Source: Podospora bellae-mahoneyi (lineage: Eukaryota > Ascomycota > Sordariomycetes > Sordariales > Podosporaceae). Taken from it: 64,000 bases of DNA. Of this stretch, positions 1-10,214 are shown piece after piece. The stretch is from positions 4,464,001-4,528,000 of the forward strand of contig NC_085881.1 in NCBI RefSeq assembly GCF_035222275.1. Reading direction: 5' to 3'. Below the pieces are notes generated by a model. It ran no database searches. It was not told where the DNA came from and saw only the letters and a program-made list of their open reading frames with translations. The stretch's first letter is position 1; every line of letters starts with the position of its first letter. The position numbers and the translations under genes were made by a program.

Positions 1-1668
1 ATCATGACCGCATCATAGACGCAATGCCAAAAAGCAATGGAAACGTAAGTCCCTGTGAAGATCCGGAGCAGCCTCTTCGCTTCACATGAAACGCCACGGT
101 GCGCATCAATTGTTCCCTCCAGGGGCGGTAGTTTCGTTGATTCGACTGCAACACAGCCATTCAAAGGGAACCCGGTGGCCCAAATCCGCACATGAGCCCA
201 CATGACACCGTTCTAATGTTGAGCACCCAGGCTCGAACTGGATATATGATCGGGTCCTCCGTTCCGTAAAATATCTGAGGATAGCTAAACAGTCAGCAAG
301 GTCGGTTTGAAGCCCTAGCTCTGTTACACAACCGCCCCAAGCAGCATGTTACCATGTGCAGAGCTAGGTAGGTCGTCAAGGATGTCTGCGGATAGGGCGT
401 CGACGAAGATTTCCAATGCACAACATGGAAATAGAGGCTCCCCCCACCCCGGAAGCTGCCCTGGGAGGCCAAGGCGGAACGGAAGTGATCTCGGACGCAA
501 CAATGAGCCCGAGTCACTGACTGGCCATATCGGAACTTTTAAGCCGCTTCTTTGGTACCACCAGCTCCGGTACTCTTCGTAGAAATGAGCTGGAGGAATC
601 TGGGACAGGCAGAAGAAAAAAAAGGGTGCCTGACCAGAACCCCGCCTCGACGACATGTCTCATTCGCTCGGAGTTCGTCACTGCAGGAATTATGTCTTTG
701 TCTTTGAGGTGTCAAAATGCGCTTGCCGAGACATGCTCTCCAATGCAATGGCACGCTCCCAGGCCTTTGCATTAGAAACGGAAGCTCATATCCATAGGGA
801 AAAGTAGCTCAACAGTCCGAACTCTGAAGTCACTTACTGTGTGACGACAATTGCTGACACTCGAGCATCAATGAAGCCTGATGCCACTAGTCGAGAAGTC
901 ATTTTGTAGGTCCTTCTAGCTTTGTAGCGCAGGACCGTATGCAGATAGCCGCACAAAGGGGTGTCTACCGGCCCATCGAAGGGTGTAGAGAACTTGACTC
1001 CGAAGAAGAAACGACGAATCATGGGCCTGGGGTCGCGGGTACTGGCAGGAGTTTCTTTGCATGATCTCGACTCTCGGTGAGGTGCCCGTTATCTTGATGC
1101 CTTGTCTACCACGACCAGCCCGATACAAGGCAACTCCAGGCTCCGGGAGATGTTTTTACGGAATTTCAAAAGGTGGTTCTCGTCGACATGGTTGATCCTT
1201 GGATACCCATTGACTACCCACGTCGGCGAGGCCAGTAACATGTCTCACTTGCTTGTCCCCGCGAAAGCCGCCGACCCTATTGATATGTAAACATGGTGCT
1301 ATTTCCGCATTGTCACTCGAGCTCAGCGCTATTCTCGGCCGAGCTTTGTGATCAGCAGACCATCTTGAGAAGGTCATCCGGAGTTCAGCTTGCCATTGGT
1401 CTGTTGCAACATGATGATGCGATGTTGATGGCATCCGAAGCATTCCTAGCGGTGAGATGGTGTCCTCCAAGCAACATCATCACCTCGGGTGAACCGAAGT
1501 GGCGGGTCGTCGTTAGCATAAAAGCCGCAAACGTCCCCGTGTTCTGTATGCTTTGTTGTTTCCTAAGATATCCAGAGTCTTATCCTTCAAGCTGCTATCC
1601 CCCAAACCCCCACAAAGACACCACAAGAACCCAACAGCACCTTCTTAACAAGTCAATTAAAAAACACC
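1..1668. other. Gene-poor stretch with protein-like fragments
   Basis: I could not assemble a gene here. Several short stretches read like protein but sit in different frames and on both strands. The clearest on the plus strand is a 45-codon fragment at 1101-1238, rich in D, P, V and I and ending in TAA. On the minus strand 834-1022 is open and ends at a good donor (GTAAGT); a candidate acceptor follows a TCTAAT branch site near 780, but the frames beyond it need a one-base shift to stay open. This could be a decayed gene, a gene with missed introns, or chance. Confidence 0.3.
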
Positions 1669-1943
1669 ATGAACTCATACAACAATCCTGAGTCCTGCGG
1701 ATGCTGCGTGTGGTCTGATGGTCGTCTGTACCAACCGGCAACTTGCCACGTTTGCGGAGGCAATCTTCGATGGTAAGAGAAAAATTTGGGCTCGATGTCC
1801 GTTCTGTACACAGGCTAATTCAGTACAGGGGTTGTGGATCTTGCAAGAACACGGGACTGGAATGGGAACCATGCCCTCATTACCACCAGTCCAACGCGAC
1901 GAGGCGTTCGGCTCAGCCAGCATATACTACCACTCAGCAGTAG
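1669..1943 (+). CDS. Small cysteine-rich protein (72 aa), putative zinc binder, function unknown
   Basis: Two exons, 1669-1772 and 1829-1943, are joined across a 56-nt GT-AG intron (GTAAGA...TACAG, with a CTAAT just upstream of the acceptor). The join keeps the frame and gives 72 residues. Cysteines occur as CGCC near residue 10, CHVCGG near residue 28, CGSC immediately after the splice, and CPHYH near residue 52. Their CxxC spacing resembles a zinc ribbon or treble clef. No signal peptide or membrane segment is visible. The ATG lies in an A-rich context (AACACCATGA). I do not recognise the family. Support comes from the intron landing inside a coherent Cys pattern; no expression or homology evidence is available. 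It could instead be a fragment of a larger gene. Confidence 0.5.
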
Positions 1944-2283
1944 CCTCTTAGCCATGTTGAGTGTTCTAAGTCATCATAACACATCGCCTTGGTTATGTCA
2001 GTGTGCGAGGAGTTCCCGAGTTGGCGGTCGGTTTTCCATTCGTTTACTTTGGCTTCCGCAGTTATGCCTTACTTGGTGTTACGGTATGGTCCCCAGGTAA
2101 CAAGGGTCTTGGTGTTCTGGTATACTTTCTTCCGTATGGTTCGGGTCGCGCAGGAGTACGGCCTTTTGTAACGCTGGCTAGGATTCGAGGCGGTCGTTTG
2201 ACTTTGATCAGGCTACAATGGGTTAGCATAGAGGAAACTTGAGCAAATAAGAACAGCACTTTCAGCTTACCCTGCCTCGCGTC

Positions 2284-2867
2284 ATGGAGCCATGTCGTCG
2301 GTTGTCGACGACCCCTGAATGCGAAATCGTGCATGAACATCATCCCAACGCCACCAGAACGGCAACGTGCATCGGCGATAGCCACTTCAGAGCCGCTTGG
2401 GAACGACTATTCCACATTTGTAGCGCAAAGCAAGCTGTGTTTTCGTAATAGTGGAGTAGCCAGGCTTGGTTCTATCCAGGCAACGCGGAAGAACTTGGGG
2501 CTTGATTGGCGACGCCAGCCGTTATCCCGTTGTGGCCCCGGGACCGCTGATGCTTCTCGGGTATGGCTTTCTTTGTGATTCAGAGGCTCAGACAATCATT
2601 CATCTTGCAGCGATGGACTCGATCGATCCAGGTAGGCTCGGCTTCAATGTTTACTGCAGTGGCTTATTGTAGTCCGGTGAGCCGGATCCGGAAGGTTGGC
2701 CGCTGTTGCCTGTCTTGGATGCAGGAAATGCAGCAAGCATGGCCGTCCCGCACAGGCATCGGGTAGCTGAATGGAAGTAAGAGTCAAACGTCAACGTCTG
2801 TCCAACGTCGGAATGAACACTGTGTAGGCTAGCCACAAGCCCAGGGGCCCTAGCAAATGGTTTGTAA
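2284..2867 (+). pseudogene. Coding-like region, possible unassembled or decayed gene
   Basis: An ATG at 2284 opens 53 protein-like codons up to a possible donor at 2445. A second protein-like block starts at 2480 in the frame expected if 2445-2479 were removed, but that intron would be only 35 nt, unusually short for this kind of fungus. Further blocks follow at about 2525-2630 and 2673-2773, then a donor GTAAGA at 2774 and a short terminal block ending in TAA at 2865-2867. The junction near 2631-2672 does not keep one frame with any GT-AG pair I tried. Either the gene is decayed, or I have the exon structure wrong. Confidence 0.25.
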
Positions 2868-4144
2868 TGAGGACCTGCTGCCCACAAGCTTGCCTCTCTT
2901 GGGACCCCAAAGATCCAAATTCATCATTCATGATACCATAGGTTGAGCGTGATTACTGACAAGGTCGAAGGGTAAATAATCTCGGTGGGTAAGGTATACA
3001 TCAGGCGAGCCCGACGGATGTTGATATCTACGCTGCGCAGAAGGAGATGGGTTTTCGAGCTGCAGTTGAGCTGAGTTAGCAGGAATATTCTCATCTCTTG
3101 GACATGTGATGCAGGTTGTGTGGTGCTACTTCCTGTCGCCTCAACACGCTGCGTCTTCATGGGAAATGGCACGGCCCTCCCGATAAAAACCAACCCCAAG
3201 TCCGCCTGACCGCCTCTTTCCAAAGTTGAATGGAGCAGCAACCGACCTGGAGTTTGTGACACCACATCGTTTTGATCCGGACGCCCGTCACCAGCCACTT
3301 GGAGACGTTCAGGGGTAGAAAACCTGTCCATCCGGGCTGTGGAAGAGAATGCGGTTCCAAAGGAGCGTACAGACAGGGTAACACCGCTGGTCTATGTATC
3401 CAATCGTTGCTCAGACATCGAAAAGAGCCAAATGATCCCCTAGATCGTGGTGTGCCAATGTATAGGATACAGGTAGGTAGGGAGGGAGTGGTGAATCCGT
3501 AGTACGGGAAAAGCGGGTGGTGTATAATAAGGAGGCCAACTGAAGAAAACCATTTAGCATACCGTGCCCAATATAAATGTGGCTGGCCCTGAGAAAAGCC
3601 GCGTAAACTTTGTACGGAGCGTCAAAATAAAATTCTCGCTGTTGAAAACACAAGGAATGATTTTACTGCAATGAGAATGTTGATAAGATAGCATTCTGTG
3701 GATGTATTTCGAATTCTTTCGATTGGAAGAATATTGTCGTGCTCTTTTCTCAGCAAAATTCCACGTGATAAATGGTCTGGCTATTTCGTCTATACTGGAA
3801 GGCACGATTGCCCTGCCTTCCAAACACAGTGAAGTTATCCCCAACGTTGCTACTCTGGCAGATGTTACATAAGTGGAGACGACCGCAAACATGACCCCCA
3901 CGATGGCGCAGCTGCCGATGGAATAGCCCCACTTTGCTGCCCTTCCAGCCCGATCAACTGTGGGGATATCGTCTCTACCCCCACAGTGACTTTAATTGGA
4001 TACGCTCTTGCCTGCACGACGGCTTCTTTTTAAGCAGCTCAACGTCGTCAAGCCGAAGCTGTGCAGCTCACAGTTGCCGCAAAATCCTCCGCCTCTCCCG
4101 ACTGTCCCATTCTATCATGGATTCATAGCAATAACGCGAACAAG
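2868..4144. other. Intergenic region upstream of lst8
   Basis: No gene could be supported. A minus-strand open frame of 135 codons at 2924-3331 and another at 3554-3901 show no recognisable domain, and I do not call them. The last 200 bases before the lst8 start are pyrimidine-rich, as is common upstream of fungal genes. Confidence 0.4.
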
Positions 4145-5342
4145 ATGTCCGTTATTCTATGCACCGGTGAGTTTTCCTCTCATGCTATGCGATGTTGCGA
4201 CCCTTCTGAGAGATCCTATTTCGGTGCTGCTCGCTATTGACACGCCTGGCTGACATTGGGGTTCGATAATAGCGGGTTACGACCACACAATACGGTACGA
4301 CAAGCCGGAATATCAAAATGCAGATTCTCTCGTATCAAGGGGCTAACACTCTTGCTCAGATTCTGGGAAGCTCTATCGGGCATCTGCTCCCGAACGATCC
4401 AACATCCTGATTCGCAGGTCAACCGACTCTGCATCTCACCAGACAAGCGCTACCTCGCTGCTGCCGGCCACCACACCGTAAAGCTTTTCGATATCCGATC
4501 GACCAACCCTGCGCCACTTCTCGTCTTCGAGGGCCACACGGGCAACATCACAGGTGTTGCATTCCACTGCGAGGGAAAATGGATGGTCACGAGCTCTGAG
4601 GATGGAACCGTCAAGATCTGGGAGACGAGGACTGGCACAATACAGCGCAGCTACAACCATGGATCCCCTGCGAATGACGTCGTAATTCATCCCAACCAGG
4701 GTGAAATCATCAGCTGTGACCGCGCTGGCAGCATCCGACTGTGGGATCTGGCCGAGAATACCTGCTCACACCAACTAATCCCAGAGGAAGATGTGTCTGT
4801 GACAAGTGTCACCGTGGCAACCGATGGGACCCTTCTCTGCGCCGCAAACACTGTTGTATGTGGATCTTTCATGATCTCTTTTGAAGCTCGTAATAATGAG
4901 ATGTACTGACCTGCCGTTGAAGGGAAATGTCTTCGTCTGGCGACTCGAACAGCAATATGAGCGCACCACTCTTGTACCCCTAACCCAATTCTCAGCACAC
5001 AGCAGTCACTACATCACCCGCATTCTCCTCTCGCCCGACGTCAAGAAATTGGCAACATGCAGCGCGGATCATACTGCAAAGATCTGGGAGGTCAAAGAGA
5101 TGGAACCCCAGGGTCCAGATAGTGAACCACGACCGTTCCCTCTCGAAGCCACACTCACTGGCCACCAAAGATGGGTTTGGGACTGTGCTTTCAGCGCCGA
5201 TAGTGCGTACCTCGTCACTGCATGCAGCGATCATTACGCTCGCCTTTGGGAGCTTCACAGTCAACAAATCATCAGACAGTACAACGGCCACCATCGTGGC
5301 GCCGTCTGCGTGGCCCTCAATGACTACTCGGAGGCCAGATAG
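4145..5342 (+). CDS. lst8: LST8 homologue, WD40 subunit of TOR complexes
   Basis: Lst8 (mLST8/GbetaL; Pop3/Wat1 in fission yeast) is an all-WD40 protein that binds the TOR kinase domain in TORC1 and TORC2. Exons are 4145-4166, 4273-4294, 4360-4855 and 4923-5342, giving 319 aa, close to the usual 305-325. The first two exons are both only 22 nt. They are needed to build the start of the first WD repeat (ILCTAGYDHTIRFW spans three exons). Repeated WD40 signatures are visible: DGTVKIWE, AGSIRLWD, DHTAKIWE and DHYARLWE, each followed by the next GH motif. The protein ends in LNDYSEAR, as LST8 proteins usually do just after the seventh repeat. All junctions keep the frame with GT-AG sites. The neighbour is the convergent scy1 gene. 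Confidence 0.93.
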
Positions 5343-5770
5343 GACGGGCCTTCGGAAGACTATTGCAAGGACGAATCACGCGGAGAACCCCGCAAAAGCA
5401 ACTCGGGGTCAAGACAGCAAGACCAAGCTCAGAGGCGCCTCCAGCACCCCAAACAGAGACAACGGACAAAGTCTGGGACGAATTACAAGGCTGCGAGGAA
5501 AGCCAAGGATAAGTCGGGACCTTCATCAGCACCACCAACAGTACTAGCACCCGCGCCCGCTGGGCCACTGGTGACAGTAGAGGAAGCTACAGCTCGGGTT
5601 GGTGAGCTTGATGTCACTCCCCAGGAATCGTTGTCACTCCCCAGGAATCCGCTTCTCCCGACGATGCGAGCGACGTGACCCCCATCACCCCCATGGAGAG
5701 CAAGAGATCATCATTCGTTGAGGTTATCGAGGGGCAGGTGAAGCGATCAGTTGCAGGGGAGTTTTGGTGA
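5343..5770 (+). other. Coding-like tail in frame after the lst8 stop
   Basis: The lst8 TAG at 5340-5342 is followed in the same frame by about 95 open codons rich in K, R, S and P. The frame is then broken by a short tandem duplication (5612-5651). If one copy is discounted, the frame stays open into an acidic Ser/Thr/Pro-rich end and stops at TGA 5768-5770. LST8 proteins normally end where this one stops, so this is not expected to be part of LST8. It may be a relic of another gene's 3' end, or chance openness in a 3' UTR. Confidence 0.35.
5612..5651. repeat. Tandem 20-bp duplication
   Basis: Two adjacent copies of a 20-bp unit beginning TGTCACTCCCCAGGAATC, at 5612-5631 and 5632-5651, differ only at the end. 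Because 20 is not a multiple of three, the duplication shifts the frame of the surrounding open stretch. Confidence 0.9.
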
Positions 5771-6319
5771 ACTGATAAGTTGGGGATACAACGACTATGG
5801 CTAGAAGTATCAGCATATGCAGTGATTTTTCTTTCTTCGCAATCCATCAGAACACGCTCTGTAGGAATATGTACCAACAATAGGGTTGATCAGTTGCGAC
5901 TGCGTTTTGCAGAGAGGGAAAGGCTGGGGGCTGCATTTGATGATAGCGATTGCGAAGAGTTTGGTGCCTACGGGGCAACCGGCAAAATAATTATCTGATT
6001 TCTGCAACTAGCAAGTAGCGACCAGTCGAATACATTGTAATCCTGGGAACATTTTGCCAAAGATTTTGCGGCTTGCACCTCGCTTTCCCATTATTTGGTT
6101 TGTAAACTATCTACAGCACATTCAACAAGCCGCCCATCAATCGCAACTCCATTTCTCCTCGCATGCAAACCTAAAACACAACAAAAAAAAAAAAAACCCC
6201 TCCAAGTTTGCTTCCTATGCTTTTTCGATCGCCTCCACCAAACACCTGACCAAAACCGGTCTATATTATAAGTACCCGGTTTTTATATCGTCATACATAG
6301 GTCTCTCAAGCAGCGAAAA

Positions 6320-9074
6320 TCACCACCCACCCCACCCATCGTCTCCATCATCATCCTTGGGCTTGGTATCAATTTTCTTCTTCACCACAACTGGCTTACT
6401 CTTCACCGGCACTGTCGTCTTCTTTGCTGTCGTCACAGTGGTAGTTTTACCCAACCCCTTCGGCAAAGCTTTACTCCCCCCCAACACTCCTCCCTTCTTC
6501 TTCTCCGCCTGCTGCGCCAACCACCCTGCGAAATCTGGCTCCGAGCCATCATCAAACGGTTTACTTGATGCCGTTGTCGTTACTGCAGATTTCTTCTTTG
6601 ACGATGATGGCTCCGCAAACGGATTGTCGTTTGACTGATTGCTCGATATCGAGGCAGTCATCTTGTTCGAAGTGGATGGATCATCGTCGTCCATGTCGCC
6701 CATATCACCCCACGCGTCAAAGTCGGCACCATCATCGTTGTTGCCGTCCTCTGGGAAAAACAACTCGCCTGTTGTCGATGGGTTTCGGGTGAGGGGTGCT
6801 GATGGAGGAGGGGATTTGACTGCTTGCCGGTAGAGTGGCGAGGCCGAGGAGTTGGACGTGATGGGAGCTGCTGTTGATGGGCGCGAGGGAGGAGCAGACG
6901 AGGAAGCTGGGACAGAGGATGCCCCGTTGGAGGAAGTAATATCCCCTGCTGCAGCGGAGAGCTTGTTTGTAAAAGACGAAATGGCCCAGCCTGCCCAGCC
7001 GGCTGCTGCCTCTGCTTGGGGTGTGCCCATCCTGGGGTTCCCAGAGATCGCGCTTTCTGGTGGTAGAGCTGTCTCGGGCATGCTTTCGACTGCCTTCTTG
7101 ATCCTTTGGACGTACACGTCCAGTGTCTTGACTGCTTGGTCTCGAATAAGCTTCTCCTTGTCGATGAGCGACGGGCAGATGGCTGGAAGAACGCGAGTCG
7201 CGCAGTCTTCGTCGGAGAAGTGCTCCGATGTGACAGACAGAGCCATCAGGGCAGCGTTTCGAGCGTGAATGAATGGATCGCGAAGTGAGCGACTAAAGGC
7301 CGCTATGAGAACCTTGGAACGGGAAGAAGTCCCCAGATACTTGGCAATTTTCCCAAGACAAATCGTAGTATTTGTGCGAATACCGGGCTGCTCGTCATTG
7401 GCTGTTTTGGCCAAGTACTTTAGCAATTCGCCGTTGATAGTTCTGTCGGAAAGTTTGGTGATGATTGTGAGGACAGACTTGAGTGTCTGTTCTCTGACAA
7501 CTGGTGCTACATCTGTAAACCCCGTAACCTAGACTACGTCAACACCTGTTACCGCACCACTAGTTATGACTCTTAACTTACTATTTGTGGAAAGATCTTG
7601 TCATTGACTGTTTTTTGCGAGAGCCTGTCAATCATGAGGGGCAAATTGTCAAGTAAGCACACCCTGATAGCTCTGTCAGGGTTCCCAAACAGTCGAAGAA
7701 GCACGGGAAGGACCTTGGCGTCAAAATCCTCATTCGATAACTTCGTGGCGATTTTCATGACGAGTCCGAAGGCTTTGGGACCGCCGCCTCCAAATTCCAC
7801 TGATTTCAATAGCTCTGGCAAGACTTTCATTTTGAAAAAGTCCTCCGGAAAATCATCGGTGAGCTGATCGAGATCACTGCATCGAGTCAGCAAACGCTCG
7901 TTTTATGACTTGAAAAATCAAACACTTACTCAAGAAACGCTTCTCTTTCCTCCTCCGTCTTCACCCCGAGATTTTCAACTCCCTCGGTTAGTTTGATTAG
8001 AGGCGTGTCGAAGAACGACCCATTTCGACGGCCTTGTTCAAGGAAGTGAGCCACTGTGAGTCGGGCCTTGGGATTTGGGTTGGCGAGACGCTTATAGCTT
8101 GGGTGAAGACTGGGCGGTATATTCTTCGTCTGCCCAGCCTGGTCACTGCTGAAACTGCCATTGAAAATCTCGAAGATCAGCGCACCGAAGTCGTACGCAT
8201 CTACAGCAGAGTGAGGACTGCGCTTGATCGCATCCCATCCCGATTTTGCTAGCTCAGGCGGTGTATACCGTCCTGAGTCTGGGACAAGACTGCCATATGT
8301 CTACATTCATGTCAGTTAGTCGGTCGCTCATTGGAGAGGAATCTCCAACCTACATAGATCACAGCCTCGTCATCTTTAACATTACTCAAAACCTCAAAAC
8401 CACCAAGCTTCCACTCGCCACTTTCTGTGGTGTAAACAGAAGCGACCTTCAAGTTGCCATGGACTGACGAGGCCTCATCATTGATGAATTTGACGGTTCG
8501 CTGGGTCATTATCAGCATTACAAAACCCTGCATAGAAACATCACGCAGTCGAATGAAACTAACCGCGATGCTGTAAAGACCCCATTTCGCCGTCTCAGGA
8601 CTTAGACTCTTTCGTTTAACGTGCCATCGCAGAGGTACTAGGCGTTCCGTTGCGATGTATATATACGTCTCTGACTTTTTCAAACATTTCAGTATGAAGC
8701 AGTATCCGGGTTGTCGCGCAAGCTCGTACCTCCACCGTATCCAGCACCTTTATTACACCCGGGTGTCGTAGTGTTCGGAGCTTCTTCAGCGCATTTCTGG
8801 CGAGAAGGAGGGCGGATCGATTCGCGGCGATTTCGAATGAGAAGATACTGCAATCGGAACCATCTTCCTACTCCATAAATCTAGTCAGCTAAGGTGTGTT
8901 CTGCGGGTTTGTGCATACGGTAGAGAAAAGTTGGGTTGCGAAGCTTACCCGCCGAGTGCCATTGTACAGAGTCCATATAGAGGGGTCAAGGTCGACTTTA
9001 TCGCCAAAATTATAGGGGAATGGCGGTCCCTTCGCTGCCATCGCCGAAGCGACGGCGGATTTGAGAAAGTCCAT
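6320..9074 (-). CDS. cex1: SCY1-like pseudokinase / Cex1-type protein
   Basis: Members of this family (SCYL1; yeast Cex1) have an N-terminal kinase-like domain lacking catalytic residues, then HEAT repeats. They act in Golgi/COPI traffic and in delivery of tRNA from nuclear pores. Seven exons on the minus strand (8949-9074, 8730-8867, 8564-8668, 8354-8500, 7930-8300, 7582-7876, 6320-7528) give 796 aa, near the family norm. The start MDFLKSAVASA at 9074 is typical of the family, so I prefer it to the in-frame ATG at 9098. Residues 1 to about 250 form the kinase-like fold: the SGRYTPPEL stretch stands where the activation-loop end would be, and no HRD or DFG catalytic motif is visible. HEAT-type helices fill about 260-560. 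The tail is Ser/Pro-rich, with acidic runs and Lys-rich runs, and ends in GDDGWGGW. It converges with lst8. Confidence 0.9.
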
Positions 9075-10214
9075 GCAGTTCTTCTGTATTCGGTGCAATG
9101 ATTATTGCGATCGATTTCTTGGAGTATTGGAGGCTTGACAGAGATATTGCAGCTCGGGGATGGTGTAGTTGCTGAACAGCTGTCGGAAAAGGGGACTCCC
9201 TTCTGCATAATCGCAAACCGCAATCTGTTATCGCGGGCGCTCTGCTGCCTTGCCAATGTGCGCTAACCCTAATACAGCAGGCGGAGTCGAAGCTTGTTAC
9301 AGTTCTGCCGGGACCCGTTGCGCACGGGCCCTCATAACTCCGTCTACTAGGCTGCTGACTGCTGTTTCTTCGACAATTCCAATTCAAACCTTCCCCACGT
9401 TTTCATTCCTCGATCCAAACTGGCCTCGCATCTGAGCTCATTTCAGCTCTGTCCTTCCCCGACTTTATTGGTTCAGCTTGCCATCCCTATTTTTCATGGC
9501 ACATGGTGTCGCGACTTGGATTGCTGAGGGCTGTGGTCGCCGGTCGGACATAGAGGAACCACGAAGTCGCACTCAGACCTAAGCGGAGTGGGAGCAAGAT
9601 ACAGGTAGCCAAAAAGGAAGCGACAGGACGGGAGTGTCAGTCAACAAGCCTACCTATTTCCGCACTTGTCTCTCAGGTAAGCTTCACTTTCATTTCCACC
9701 TCTCTCTTCACCTCTTTTACGTGTCAATGATGAGCAATTGGTAAAAGGTTTGATAGCCGCGCGTGCTCTTCTGGTATTATGGTTCTGGGTGACCAGGCCT
9801 TGCGCCTTGGCGCGTCTGTTGCATGCTACTTCCTCCGCGCTACCTAGAAGATTGTTGGCAATGTGCGGTTCGCATGGTGGCAGGAACATCGATGCTGGAG
9901 ACCATGGTTTTCGGCACCACCGCTACACGGAGTCTCGACTTCACTCATCTCTACGAACAAGGGGCCAAAGGCTGTGGTGGACATCTGGCGGATGAAGTTC
10001 TCCGAACCTTGTCTGCCCTGCCTCGTCGCCCAACATGGACCATAAAACCGCTGAGCTGGCTGTATGATGACCAAACATAAACTGAAAAGACCTGAGGCAC
10101 ATGTCTTGTTTGATTTTGGACCTCCCTGAAATCGTAGATAGTCTTTTTCTTGTATTGGCGCTAATCATCTCACATAGGTCATACTTAGGTCGACATCACA
10201 AACAAGCAGGACCC
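9075..10214. other. Divergent promoter region and 5' leader of the PHD gene
   Basis: No coding gene is supported. A good donor at 9677 (CAG/GTAAGC) and an acceptor ending at 10177, preceded by GCTAAT, could bound a 5' UTR intron of the PHD gene downstream. Several short ATG-initiated frames lie in between and would be removed by that intron. Confidence 0.35.

Noticed and set aside
2924-3331. Minus-strand 135-codon open frame
   Set aside because: No recognisable motif, and its composition is not distinctive of coding sequence.
3554-3901. Minus-strand frame with a hydrophobic N-terminal segment
   Set aside because: No ATG in good context, no domain, no splice support; another frame of similar length overlaps it.
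4441-4690. Minus-strand frames across lst8, aconitase, Btz and the large ORF
   Set aside because: These are antisense shadows of strongly supported genes, with no independent motifs.
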